Positions 37,985-49,444 of a stretch of 64,000 nucleotides of DNA are shown here, piece after piece. The notes under the pieces were generated by a model. That model saw only the letters and a list, made by a program, of their open reading frames with translations. It made no database searches and was not told the origin of the DNA. Position 1 is the first letter of the stretch. Each line of letters opens with the position of its first letter. The translations under genes were made by a program, and so were the position numbers. The stretch comes from Lineus longissimus (lineage: Eukaryota; Nemertea; Pilidiophora; Heteronemertea; Lineidae). The DNA lies in NCBI RefSeq assembly GCF_910592395.1, contig NC_088313.1, positions 374,501-438,500 on the forward strand, given 5' to 3'.

Positions 37985-38500
37985 TTGAGACACTGCTCTT
38001 GAGAAATTTGGTGACTGTAATCTTAGTTTAGAGAAATCTTCCCAAAGCCAAGTCAATGATAAACACGTACTAACTATAACATGTTGTTGGTGTGAGGTTC
38101 ATGATGGACCTTCACCTTATCCTGGAGTGATGCTTCCCCGGCAGAGAACCCGAAAATGTGTTTTTCATGCAGATTTGGGCCCTTTCCCCACAACTCTCCA
38201 TTGTGTGGAAACCCTTGGGACTGACCAATGCTCTTTTTAAGAAAGGTCTTTTCATTACAGAACAGAGGTGATTCCACAGTACTTGGTACCATTGGTGCCT
38301 TAGTTGGCACATGGAGACATCTATTCAGGTCCCCAACTCGGCAGCTTTTTTCTGACTGTTAATACAGTCAAAATTTTCCTTACAAGGGAAGAGACTTCAG
38401 ACACTGCTCTGAGAAATTTGGTTACCGTGAACCACAATGAATAATCTTAGTTTAGAGAAATCTTCCAAAAGCCAAATCAATGATAAACACGTAACTCTAA
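37985..38500 (+). repeat. Direct duplication, ~95-bp unit, ~410 bp apart
   Basis: 'cactgctcttgagaaatttg' to 'caatgataaacacgta' at 37990-38070 recurs at 38401-38492 with small indels. The shared core 'aatcttagtttagagaaatc' is unbroken in both. It lies between SelL and MRPL35 and is non-coding. Confidence 0.8.
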
Positions 38501-38765
38501 CAATTTGTAAAAAGTCATTCAACATGTATTCACAAACACAAAAAATAAGTATCTGGGGTACAAGGTTACATCGTCGTAGAATTGGTCATGCAGGGTTCCA
38601 ACTCAAAGTTGCCTTTCTTTATGATGACTTGTGTGACCAAAACCAGTTGATTTCATTACTTTCTTTCAAAGAACTAGCATGTTTTTTCTTCAGGGATCAT
38701 TGTACATTCAAGAACTGAGTAATGATCATAACAAATACACGTATACCCAGCAATGCACAAACAAC

Positions 38766-40057
38766 TCAAGGCCAAAATGGTTTTGGTAATTGTACCCGAT
38801 CTCCTGTAAAGCCTGTCCTCTTGTGATAAGGTGCATAGATATCATCGACAAAAAATCTGCGCTTTTGCCAAAAACTAGTAACCATTCTGTTGAGAAGTCT
38901 ATTTTGTGTGTCCTTCACAAAGACATGCTGGCGAGATCTGTATTTCCTTGAGGAGCGTTTCTGATGTAATCTCTTGCCACGGCCAGCTTTTGGCCGAATC
39001 CAGAGTCCTGAGTGTAAGCGATAAAATCGATGGACAACGGCTTTAACTGTTTTTGGTTTGCACTTCCTCATTGAACCGAGTACCTTTGTTCTCACTGACT
39101 GAACCACAACAGCAACTGAGGGTTCCAGTAATGACCTGGAAAAGCAAAGAAAGTACCACAAGTATTTTACAGGTCTGCCATATTACAGGTGAACTTGACA
39201 AGAAAGAAAAATTATTATGAATAAGTCATATATCATATACATGAGCTTCGATTAAAGCTATTGTTGAAGTGGGCTAAATAACTGCTTCACACTTTGCAGC
39301 CCAATAACCACCTTTGGTCAGTCATATCACACGAAGTAGCATGCATAGAAGATAGCCTGGAATGTACGTACAGTAATGTGTACCTCTAGTGAATAAAATA
39401 CATTACTCATTAATGGTAACACTAACAATGAATATATAACTCTTAATCTCCACTCAACCTTTTGTCCACTGGGTATTTTAAAATGTTATTTCAGAACAAT
39501 ATATACCTTTGTAAAGATCCTCCATTCATAATTGGTCTTGCCATACTTGATATAGAGAGGGATGCAAAGGCTCTACCCAAACCAATACTGCATGCAGATG
39601 GTGGTGATCCTAATTGCTTAATCAGGAAGGGTGCTTTCTTTGTCTGGCAGAGCCATAGGTTGTTACTCATTGAGACACTCTTTCTCAATCCAGTTTGCCA
39701 TCCTGTAGTGTAAGATACAAAGACACAATTTTTTAATCACGGCATCCTTACAGGAGACTTACACCTATGATGCTGCTGCTGCTGATCTGCTAAATATGAG
39801 TTGCATAATTTTCATGTCCGACAATATGTTGAGCGAGTCAGGATCCGACAAATGGAAACTGTCGAGTAAATTTTCAAATAACACCTCATGATTCATCAGG
39901 ACGAGACAAGATAAGAATAATGAGTGTGCAAACATGATCACAACTCTTTAAAGCATATCCAATTGGTCAAGATGACCTATATCTCAAAAGGACCTATGTA
40001 ATTCAAGAAAATACCTCGCGAAAACTGCCGGGCTGCGGCCAACATGGTAGTCGCCAT
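38766..40057 (-). CDS. MRPL35: Mitochondrial large-ribosomal-subunit protein bL35m
   Basis: Exons (minus): 40057-40015, 39702-39507, 39135-38766, phases 1 and 2, giving 202 residues (human 188). The N-terminus MATTMLAAARQFSRG is basic and hydroxylated, as expected for a matrix-targeting peptide. The bL35 core follows in the last exon: KTVKAVVHRFYRLHSGLWIR, then a Lys/Arg-rich stretch (RGKRLHQKRSSRKYRSR), and TQNRLLNRMVTSFWQKRRFFVDD. It is a structural component of the mitoribosome large subunit. It is divergently transcribed from IMMT, with 255 bp between the start codons. A second in-frame ATG four codons later is possible. Confidence 0.93.
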
Positions 40058-40312
40058 TTTGTCCTATCACGTGATTGAAATACGAATTGAGTGGTGTTGT
40101 AATTCAGATTTAAGAAATATTAAAAACTTGTGAGCAATTCTTCTAAAAGATATGATTGAATAAAGGCTTTTTATAATCCAAAAAGTAATCATATATGCTT
40201 CAGATATTTTTTATGCGGCTTTTGTTTGAAACTCAATCGCTTGCTATTAATTACGTCTAACTCTGTTGACGTGTGACCTTCCGCCATTGCCGGTTTTCTT
40301 CGCCCAAAAACG
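40058..40312. promoter_or_regulatory. Bidirectional MRPL35/IMMT promoter interval
   Basis: All 255 bp between the two start codons must hold both promoters and leaders. There is a palindromic TCACGTGA E-box at 40067-40074, close to MRPL35. The MRPL35 start context AAAATGGCGAC and CCGCCATTG near IMMT (40281-40289) resemble YY1 sites. TGACCTT at 40274-40280 is a nuclear-receptor/ERR-type half site. YY1 and ERR control many vertebrate mitochondrial genes; their use here is inference. No TATA box is evident at the expected place. Confidence 0.6.
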
Positions 40313-43300
40313 ATGTTGAAAGCATCGAGAAACTCCTATAACCTCGGTCTTAGGGTAAGAGGCTGGTGGACAGACTAAGCGGATTGATTTCTTCTTTCGA
40401 TCCAACTAAAATGTTGCTCTGTAGCAACCACTCAATGCCCAATAGTGGCCATCAATTTATCGTTCACTTGACACTTTCTAATTCTTTGATCTTATTTCGG
40501 ACAATTGTTCCGACGTGCTCATGACTCATGTGCTGATCGAATCTGTCATCTATACAACTCGACACCACGGTGCGTGGCTGGGAAAGGACATTACAACTTT
40601 TCTTTTCAAGAATTATCTGTGGCCCCGCACTTCTTATCTGTGGCCCCTCACTTATTATCTGGAAATAGAATGGGCGAATTCGTTGTTGTTGTCGTGAAAA
40701 GTAAACTCAGTTGATTTATTTCTGCAAAAGCTGCAAAGGTTTGTCTCCTTTCTGCTATCCACAATTCTGCTATTTCAGATCAGCACTATACGTCCTAATG
40801 TGCGGAAGCCGTTCTCCACTGATGCTCCTCCTACACAGCCAAAGTGAGTACATTTCATCAATATCCGTATGCCTTGAGTTGCTTGGTCCATCGACTCCAG
40901 AGTCCAGTTCAGGAGAAGGCAGGTTTTCCGCCAGTGGGGGAACAAGGGGTATTTACTTAACCACTACCTTATTTGAGATAATTCTTACATTTTCAGAAAA
41001 GGAGGTGGAGTGTTTCTTAAACTTGTTGGCCTGACAACCTTGGGTCTTGCTGGTACGACTGGCTATGCATGGTATGATGCCGCATTTAAAAAGAAGATCA
41101 CAGACAATGTTCCATACTCCCAGGAAGTACTAGACTTCATCTTCCAGTATCTTCCAAGCGAAAGACCCCAGCTGCCATCGATGCCTTCAATGCCATCAAT
41201 CAGCATGCCAGATATTCCATTTTTCAAGTAAGTGTCATATAACTGCTGAGGAATCATTTGGAAAATATCATACCTATTCCCTTTGATATGAAATCAGGTC
41301 TGAGAGAATTTCCTTACCCTAGTATTTTGTACCCTTTTCAGAATACTGAGCTAAGAACTTAGTTGGTGTCTACAAGAGATCATGTTGATTCGTGACAGAG
41401 ATGCCAAATCTCCCTTGGGAACTAAGCACCTACCTATATTGCCTCGGATCTCATTTTCATCTCTTTTCTACAGGAAAGATACTGCAACCCAAGACCCCCT
41501 TGAATCAAATGAAATCATACCATTGAAAAAGCGTGATTCAGCCACCAGTGTAACAGTAAAAGAGGTGATTCAATAGATATTATTGGAGATATTTCTCTTG
41601 GTCATAATGATGTTAAGAAACATAGATAATGCAAAAGTAAGACAAACATTTAGCAGTTTACAATGGTGATTAGTTTGTGCTGTCAAACTATTGTCCAGTG
41701 TGACCACATGGCAAGACAGGATGCCCCCTTTAATTATCCAAAAAGAATGTATACCTGTACTAAGACCAATCACATGGACTGGATGCACCATGTGTATGTA
41801 ACACTGTGGAGACAATGGTTTTCTGTGTTCATCAGCTGCATTGAAGGGCTTTTAATATCAAGTTATAATGCACTTAGTCATTTGTTACAAGAGTGTACCT
41901 CTTCAATTCAGCCTCTACCAGTTAAAGTGATAAAGAGTGACGGCACAGCCAATGCTCCCCCATCGAAGGACACAGTCGAACGTAAGGCAGAAAGAGCTAA
42001 GCAAAAGTCTAAAGGTGAGCCTTCTGTTAAGGTCATGGTGGTGGCTACCAAAATATGGAAACTTGTTTCCCGATGTACACAGCACATGAAGGTACACTTG
42101 TCATGAAATATTAGTCTCGCATTATACATTTATGTCATCTCATATGTCTCTAGAGCCACTGGTTCATACTGTATTATCCAGAAGGCTTTGGGTTGGGATT
42201 AGCTTCTCGAAGAGCTCTTCTATCTGCAAAATGTTAATGGTCAAGTTGCCGTGCTTGCCCTTCTAAACCTGTGAGGTTCTGTTTTGATCGAGTAGTTACA
42301 TGCTGTACATACTTAGGAATAGTCTGCGGTTTCATTCAGATTCCGTGTAAAGTTCTGTACTGAGTGCACTGAATGTGTTTCTTCTTCACCTTCTTTGTAT
42401 CAATTTTGTGTTCAAAGAGATCTGTTTGGCATTAGGGGTTTTTAATCGAAACTGAGGAACTGCTGTGGTGTAGTGGCTCGGACTCTTGACTAGCAGCTCC
42501 CTGGTTTGATACCCACTTTGGGTGTGAGACTGAAGACGTGTCTCTTTGCCTACCTTGCCTTACTCCACCTAGGAGTGTAAGTGGGTACAGTTCAGTATTG
42601 CTCAGCTTGTAGGACTGGTTGATCAGCTTTTCTGAATTCTACTGAAAGGTTTCGAGGTACACCAGAGATAGAGTGTGAAGTCGAATGATAACCTCTACTC
42701 CAGTTGATATTAGACTTAATCTCCAACTCTAAGTTTTGGTCTTTAAACTGAATGGCCAATCTTTGCATATCTATCCTAGACCTATCAATCTTCTTGTGAA
42801 CTCAACTCCATTTCTTGCAGATTTCAAATCTATATATTCTGTTGTTTAAAGATTCTATATCAGACAGTTTCATTGTTTTGGCTTTAACAGGAACTGTCCA
42901 GGCTTGATCACTGTTAAAAAAGGGTTGTCAGGGACCTGTAATGACCACCGCAAGTGAGGAGACTTATGTTGGGCAAAAAATAGCTCGTTTGCTGGGGTCT
43001 TTAGGGCTGGCTGGTTGTGTTTCAGGCTGTCAGGGTGTGTGGTTGACTGAAATATATAAACATAAAATTCCTTTAACTGAAAACTTTTCAATCAAAGGGT
43101 TCAGGTTCTGATTTGCCCGTAGAATGTGTACTTGCTGTGCGCAATTTATTTTGCAGTCTTACACATCTATGTTTCTAAACTTGATGCGTTCAAAGTATTG
43201 ACTTACCTAGTATGGTACAATTAATTCCTTGTTCTAGCAAATTCCTAGAGACGAGGTTCTTCCTTGGCATGCTCAGGTTGTTTTTGACCTGATTTAGACT

Positions 43301-46300
43301 TCATGTTTATTTGTTATTTCCTGAACTAGACTTTGAAGCGAGTCGTGACTATGAAGCGAGTATGTGGTTTGACGAAGGTCGTTGGGCTGATCCTCTACTT
43401 GTTCCAAAGAAAAAAAACAAGAAAAAAAGAAACAGTTAGTATCGATTTCTATCTCTAACTTCTAGTGGTTTCTGTCTATTTATCTAGGTGCTTTTCGTTG
43501 TCTAATTGTTCTCCTCACAAATTTTACAATGTATCTTTGATTGTTGGTGTAAATCGCTTTCTTGCAGTTTAGAGCTTCCTAATGTGTACAAAACTGCACA
43601 GAGGCTATTGCCAGTAGTCTGAAAGGACCGCTACTACAAACGGGTTTGTGGCAGAATGATGTACATTTCGGGATACCAATTTCAATACAATACAATGGTC
43701 CCTTGTAAGGGCAGTCCGGGGAGATGCCTAGACTGCCCTTACAAGCCCAGATTTATGCATATTTAATGAAAAACGATGGAGGAGATTGCAATAGTGGCAA
43801 ACAGCTCTTTGTCAGTTATATCATTGATGCCCAATTCTGGTATTAATTACAGAATAATAAAACACAAACAGCCTATTAGTATGAATCCCTGCTTATTGTA
43901 ACACTCATCGCCTTCACCTCACAGAATGTCACCTAGGTCCATTTTGGAAAATTCACCTCACGGAATGTGTCATTGTAACAATTGGTGTGGGTGTGATTCC
44001 TGAACTGAACTGAGTCCAATTGACTGCCATGGTGCTTGCATTTGATATAAACACGTCAGTCAAGATAAGTTTGAGGGCTATTGTCTCGGGGGGGTGCTAA
44101 GCCAAGCTGGAGAAGTGAACATTAGCCCCTGATTTCCTTGGGATATAAAGACCATGCACAGGTGGACAGTTGCCAGTGGTTAACTCAACTTCTCTCGGCC
44201 AGTAGCTTTAACTGATAACCAAACTAAAAATTATCATTCATATTGTACAGTTTCATTCATGGGTGCATGTAGATGTATGACGGAATTGTGAAATGGCCTG
44301 TGCATTTAGGCTTGAATTTCTTACATGATGGTGTGTTGTTTTTGATTGTTTATAGTTTTATAGTTTTAAAGTTTTACAGTTTCAAGATGCATGCACATAG
44401 ATTTGTTATGTTGTGTGTCTTCATCTTGCTGTCCATATTTTGATTGCAATAAGCTAGTGCAGTTATTGAACATGTTGAAGAGAAATCCTTGCATTGTCTT
44501 TAGACCAGCTCTTCTTGAACGACAGATCAAAAAATGCACAAGCATTGGCCGTTCATTTAGAATTAGATCCTCATGTGCTGTAATTCTTAACTGAAATAGT
44601 TCATATTAATGTACAGGATATTGCTAATTTTATTGCCACATTCCCATAACCAGCTTTCGTTTCAATTACTGCATGCTCATACATAACAAACTTCAGCCTC
44701 CTTGACTATACTGTGTTGAAGAAGCCAGTAGAGGATAGTCTGTGTCACATAGGTCTAAATGTAAAATAGGCCTGTTGTACACGCACTCCTCATCTGGCTT
44801 TGACACAGTATGTCACTCTAAAACATGTTGTATTCATTGATGTAGCATGTGTGTTGTATCAATGATTACAGTAAAACCTCCCTATTTGTGAGTAAGGACA
44901 CCCTTCGGACTCACTTCTACTGACCTTGATTATACATGTTGAACGGAAACCTGATCACTCAGTCAAATTGAATGAAAATGGCCTGTTGAGAACCAACTTC
45001 GGTGGCATAAAAGTTAGGATGTCTTCTAAGGGAGGTTCCACTGTACAACACATTTGTCATCATTCCCCCTTGTTGGCAGTGAGTTTGACCTTGTGTTGAC
45101 TGGCGTTCTGATAATCCAATCTTAGTTGAATACAGAATGGCTGATGCAAACCAGTTCTCTCTAACAGGCAGACGCAGAAGAAGGAAAAGATTAGACCTCC
45201 TGTGGAGACACTTTCGCCCTGTTTACAATACATCCTTGATTGAAGAGTTTCATGTGTTTGTACTTGTAGGACCTGAATCCACAGTAGCGCCCCCTACTGC
45301 TGCTCAGATTGAGGCGGAGCTAAAGTCTAAAGAGGTGGACGATGCTGCTGAAAATGCTGGTGAGTCATTTTCAGAAATGAGATCTCTCCATTTTGTACCC
45401 CAGCAAAATCATGTCAGAAGAGGGAAAATTACCTTCCATTTAGTCATTGAGTCCTGAAAACTGTATAATAAACTCTAATTTGGTATTTAATAGCATGGGC
45501 AGTGAATATTGCTTCTTTATTCTCAATTTTCAGTTGTTTCTAAAATTTTATAAATGACTTTATTTCAACACATTTCAGCCCTGGAGTCCATACTTACGGA
45601 GGTGCTGAGCGGTTGTAAAGAAACATCAGACCAAGCAATCAGCGCCCAAAATCTTGCTAGGGAGGCAACGGAAAATCACTCACAGCTAATGAAGAAGGCT
45701 ATGGAGGACCCTGATGTGAGTGTCTGTTGCGGTATTTGCCTGTTTCTGAGTGAAACTCATTAATGAATTGTTGCCAACAGAACTGTCAGTGTCAGAGATT
45801 GACAGAAGTTGGTAGTCAGAGTATAGATTAAACAGAATATATTCAGCAACCAAATCTGAAGGTTGTGGCTGACCACCAGAAAAATAGCTCCTGTGATTTG
45901 AAAACTGCCTTGATTGCTGAAATGTACACCAGTATAACATGCTCATATACTTTATTATCGTCATATTCTTACAGTTAGCTTACAAGAACCAGCAGTGGTT
46001 GGCTGTGACTCGGGCCTTGGATGCCAAAAATGATGCTAAGAAAACAGCAGACAAGTTAACTTTAAACGCAAGGTACGCCCCGGTTGTAAATTCTATCATC
46101 CATGTTGCTGATATTTAGAGGCTTGTGATGTTTCTGCTGAGTATTTATGATGGAGAAAACTGTCCTTTGTGTGTTTTCAGGAAAGACATTGAGAAATTGA
46201 AGACTGTGATTGTTGATGCAAAAGAGCATGCAGCTACCAAGTCTAACAAGGCACTCATCTCTGCTCAGGAGGTGCTGGGTAAAATACAGTACGATCTTGA

Positions 46301-48371
46301 TACCACAATCAACAAGGTAAATAAGTGTTCTCATTCGTCAGCAGCTAGTATTTCAACGTTGCTGTTGTACTCTACTCTATAATATGAAGCTGGTTGTCTT
46401 ATTCAGACTGCTTTGGGGAGATGGAAATTTTCATGAATCTGACCCCAGATAAAGAGTCTGCAAATCCCTGGCAGAATTTGACTCTCAAAGGCATTCCCTC
46501 AAAACAGAAGAATGACTTAAGCTGATTACATTCTATCAAAGTGTGACTGTTGACTTTCTAGGTCCATTCTGCTGAATCGATCACCAAGATGTTGAATGAA
46601 TACAAGGACCTGATAGAGAAAGGCAAACAACAGTTGAGGAAGGAATTAGAAAGTGTTTCTCCTGCAGTCACTATGGGTGGAAAAGGTGAGAAATGGTTCA
46701 TGACATTTACATTCAAATCGTTCCAAATGTCCCGAAATTTCATTTCGGATTAGTCTCAAATGCACTCAACATTAGTCTTACAACAATACTCTTAAGTTTT
46801 AAAGGGGATTAATTTTACTTGCAGGAAAGAAACTGAATGAAGAAGAATTGAATAGTCTAATCGCGCACGCCCATCGGAGAATTGAACAACTTCAGCGCCA
46901 ACTTGCTGAGGAGCAGGCGCTCGGACAGAAACGATTGGATGATGCTATGGTCAAACAGAGGAAGGAGGATGAGCGCTTGGCTGGTGAAGTTGTCAATGTT
47001 GAGTTGCAGAAACAAAAGAGTCAGTACGATGTGCAGAAACAGATATGGGTAAGGGCGACTACTGATTTTTTTCTGGAAAAAAATTTGAGAAAAAAAATTC
47101 AGTTTTTTTGTCCCCACAAATGCGATCCTGGCAGAATCTGTGAAAGTTGTCGTGTCTACATCGAAATGACGGGATAATAAGCCATGGCCTTCTTCAAAAT
47201 TGTATCCCATTTCATAATTTCAGGAGGCAATGGCAAGAGAACAGATGGAACAAGAACTCCGCCAACAACTTGCGCGTCAGGCAGCCGCCCACAGCGACCA
47301 TCTGGCAGACGTCCTGAGAATCCAAAGGAAAGAGATGATCATTCAACAGGAGGAGCAGCTGAGGGAGAAGCTGATCAGTGAGCATGTGAGGATACAGAAG
47401 GAACTCGATGGCTGGATTCAGAGACTCAAGGGTATTGAGGCTGCAGTTGAAGGTGAGGGTTGGTTGTTTACAGAGATTCAGCCATTTGTATGTGGAGAAT
47501 ATTGAGTTGCAAGCTGAGCGTCAACAAGGGCATTGTTTGCTCTATAAACAGTATTGGGTGATTGTAATGTAAGTAGGAGGAAACCGGACACCCCGGAGGA
47601 AACCTCTGCTGTCGAAGAGAGTGGCTCTCTCAATCACATCTGGGACGTCAGAGGTGAAAGGTGTTCATGTTTGTGCTGCGCCACTCCAGACCATTTCCTT
47701 TTTTGCTAATAAGTGGTGATGGTTTTCTTATTTTCTCATCTATTGTTTAAGGTCGGGCCGAACAAGAAAAGATCGGCAGAAAAGCACAAGAGCTTTGGTT
47801 GGCCTGTCAGACTTTACAGAAAGCCATTGCACAGGGCAAAGGTGATGGCTCATTCGGTGAAGAAAAGCTCAAACCATTAGCAAACGAATTCATGGCCATT
47901 CGAGAGGCGGGCAACGGCCACCCTTTCGTCAACCAGGTGATCCAGGCAGTTCCGGAAGAAGCCATTCAGCGCGGTGTGTGGACAGAAGATGAACTACAAA
48001 AACGGTTTACAAAAGTTAAGAAGATATGCCGCCGTGTTTCAATGATTGACGAAACTGGCGGGTCACTCCTGAAGTACTTTGTTTCCTATTTGCAATCTTT
48101 GTTCATTGTGGAATATGCCGCAGTGGTGAATGCTAGTGAGGAGCTAAAGGTTGAAGACTTGGACACTTTTAAAATTCTTGCTAGTGCCGATCAGTGTCTC
48201 CAGGACGGTGATTTGATAACTGCTGTAAGATTTATGAACCAGTTGCAAGGGGAACCAAGGCGTGTTGCATCAGGATGGCTAAAGGAAGCGTTACTGTTGC
48301 TCGAGACTCAGCAGGCTGCTCAGTGTTTATTAGGTCATGCGTCAGCTAGGGGTCTAGGGTCATTATTTTGA
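40313..48371 (+). CDS. IMMT: MICOS complex subunit MIC60 (mitofilin)
   Basis: Inner-membrane protein that holds crista junctions. Exons: 40313-40354, 40779-40843, 40997-41227, 41474-41564, 41912-42014, (43330-43434 optional), 45270-45359, 45579-45715, 45975-46072, 46181-46316, 46562-46685, 46825-47048, 47224-47452, 47752-48371. All phases close. The product is 729 residues, or 764 with the optional exon (human 758). It has an Arg/Ser-rich mitochondrial presequence, one Gly-rich membrane segment (LKLVGLTTLGLAGTTGYAW, about residues 45-63) followed by a Pro-rich linker, and a long coiled-coil middle with LNSLIAHAHRRIEQLQRQLA and RQAAAHSDHLADVLRIQ. It ends in the C-terminal mitofilin domain, with RGVWTEDELQKRF, RRVSMIDETGGSLLKYF and FMNQLQGEPRRVASGWLKEA. 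The C-terminal domain lies almost wholly in the last exon. Confidence 0.95.
42461..42690 (+). mobile_element. tRNA-derived SINE, plus orientation
   Basis: A-box-like GTGGTGTAGTGGCTCGGAC and B-box-like CTGGTTTGATACCC are spaced like a tRNA. A unique body follows (cttactccacctaggagtg). It is the same family as 8995-9135, on the other strand, and lies in an IMMT intron. Confidence 0.65.
43330..43434 (+). other. IMMT: Candidate cassette exon of IMMT, 35 codons
   Basis: Bounded by ttatttcctgaactag and a GTTAGT donor, 105 nt, phase 1 on both sides, so inclusion keeps the frame. It would add an acidic/aromatic stretch (DYEASMWFDEGRWADP) and then a Lys-rich run (PKKKNKKKR) between the linker and the coiled coil. 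Vertebrate IMMT also varies in this region, but I see no sequence match. Real exon or chance frame is open. Confidence 0.4.
43702..43745. repeat. Perfect 15-bp hairpin in an IMMT intron
   Basis: CTTGTAAGGGCAGTC at 43702-43716 is exactly complementary to 43731-43745, with a 14-nt loop. It may be a decayed element or a structured RNA. Confidence 0.7.
44867..45045 (+). mobile_element. Pogo/Tc1-like MITE, copy 4
   Basis: The most diverged copy: TACAGTAAAACCTCCC to GGGAGGTTCCACTGTA. It lies 224 bp upstream of an IMMT exon. Confidence 0.7.
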
Positions 48372-49086
48372 GGTATGCTCAGGATAGAAGCATTTATGAA
48401 ATTGATTTTCCTAGTAAGTGTCTGCTTGTGATACAACTCAAAAGTTTGACCTGCTCTGGCAAAAGTACAAAAGTAGGTGCTGGTCGGATATGGAGAAAGA
48501 GGAAATTGGAAATAGTGAGGAAACTTTTGTGTGGGAATATCACTTCCATTGATTGTTGAGAGTAGGTTGATCACTCAAGATAATGACTTTGGTGACAACT
48601 TCATGATATCATCACTTACTTGCAAAGGTATTAAGGGGTTTGTGGTATCTAATGTGATAAGGCCACACTTTTTATATTGCATTTACTTGGATTACAAAAT
48701 GTTCACCCAAAAAAGACATGTGTGGGAAGAGGGGAGTATACAATTTGTGATGTCTTTTTGAAGCAAGTGTCCTGGATTACAGATGATCTTTTCAAATGAA
48801 GATGTTAGCTGTGTTTTATCAAAATATAACATGAAAATTTAAATTAAAAAAAAATCATCTCTCGACAGCAATAATGTACTCTGAAGACTCAAAAGGTATC
48901 TAAGAAGCAAAATTTTTCCTCCTTCACCGAAAATCAGTGAGGATGGATTGATATTTTCAATCTGTTTTTTTTCTCGGAAACCATAGAGGGCGGTTTTGTA
49001 ATCCAACTAATTAAAAAAATGTTGCCTTACTGTAAATATTTCTGAAGCACTGAATCACCCTTCTAGAATAATGTGCTATGTTGTGT
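48372..49086 (+). other. IMMT 3' UTR
   Basis: AT-rich and non-coding, from the TGA stop to the poly(A) signal. Short open frames here have no support. Confidence 0.6.
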
Positions 49087-49092
49087 AATAAA
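49087..49092 (+). terminator. Poly(A) signal AATAAA of IMMT
   Basis: First canonical AATAAA after the IMMT stop, about 715 nt downstream. T-rich sequence follows within 40 nt (ctctttttatttttgtc). Confidence 0.6.
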
Positions 49093-49309
49093 AGTATATG
49101 ACATAAGTAATTTCTCTTTTTATTTTTGTCCGAGGAGGATATTATCATGTATTTTCAATAGGACAAGGACTTCCAAAACATTCCTTGCTGGATAACATGT
49201 CCTCGAAGGAGAGTGTCCTCGGAGTAGAGACACAATCATCTTTCATAACGTTTTCTGCAACGACCTACCCATAAAACATTTCATCCAAGGACTTTAAAAC
49301 ATCCCTAAT

Positions 49310-49444
49310 GTGTCCTAGGAGCATCCCGTGTTGGATAGTGTGTCTTAGGAGCATCCCTTGTTGGATAGTGTGTCCTAGGAGCATCCCTTGTTGGATAATG
49401 TGTCTTCAGAGCATCCCTTGTTGGATAATGTGTCTTCAGAGCAG
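49310..49444. repeat. Minisatellite, 30-bp unit, about 4.5 copies
   Basis: The unit is 'gtgtcctaggagcatccctt' plus 'gttggatagt'. Units start at 49310, 49340, 49370, 49400 and 49430 (partial). A unit divisible by three yields 10-residue repeats (HYPTRDAPKT type) on the minus strand; I do not call them coding. Similar wording ('aaacatccctaa') nearby suggests decayed outer copies. Confidence 0.9.

Noticed and set aside
45137-45269. ORF start upstream of the IMMT exon at 45270
   Set aside because: Intron read-through; the acceptor at 45269 matches the phase of the preceding exon and the upstream part has no IMMT-like residues.
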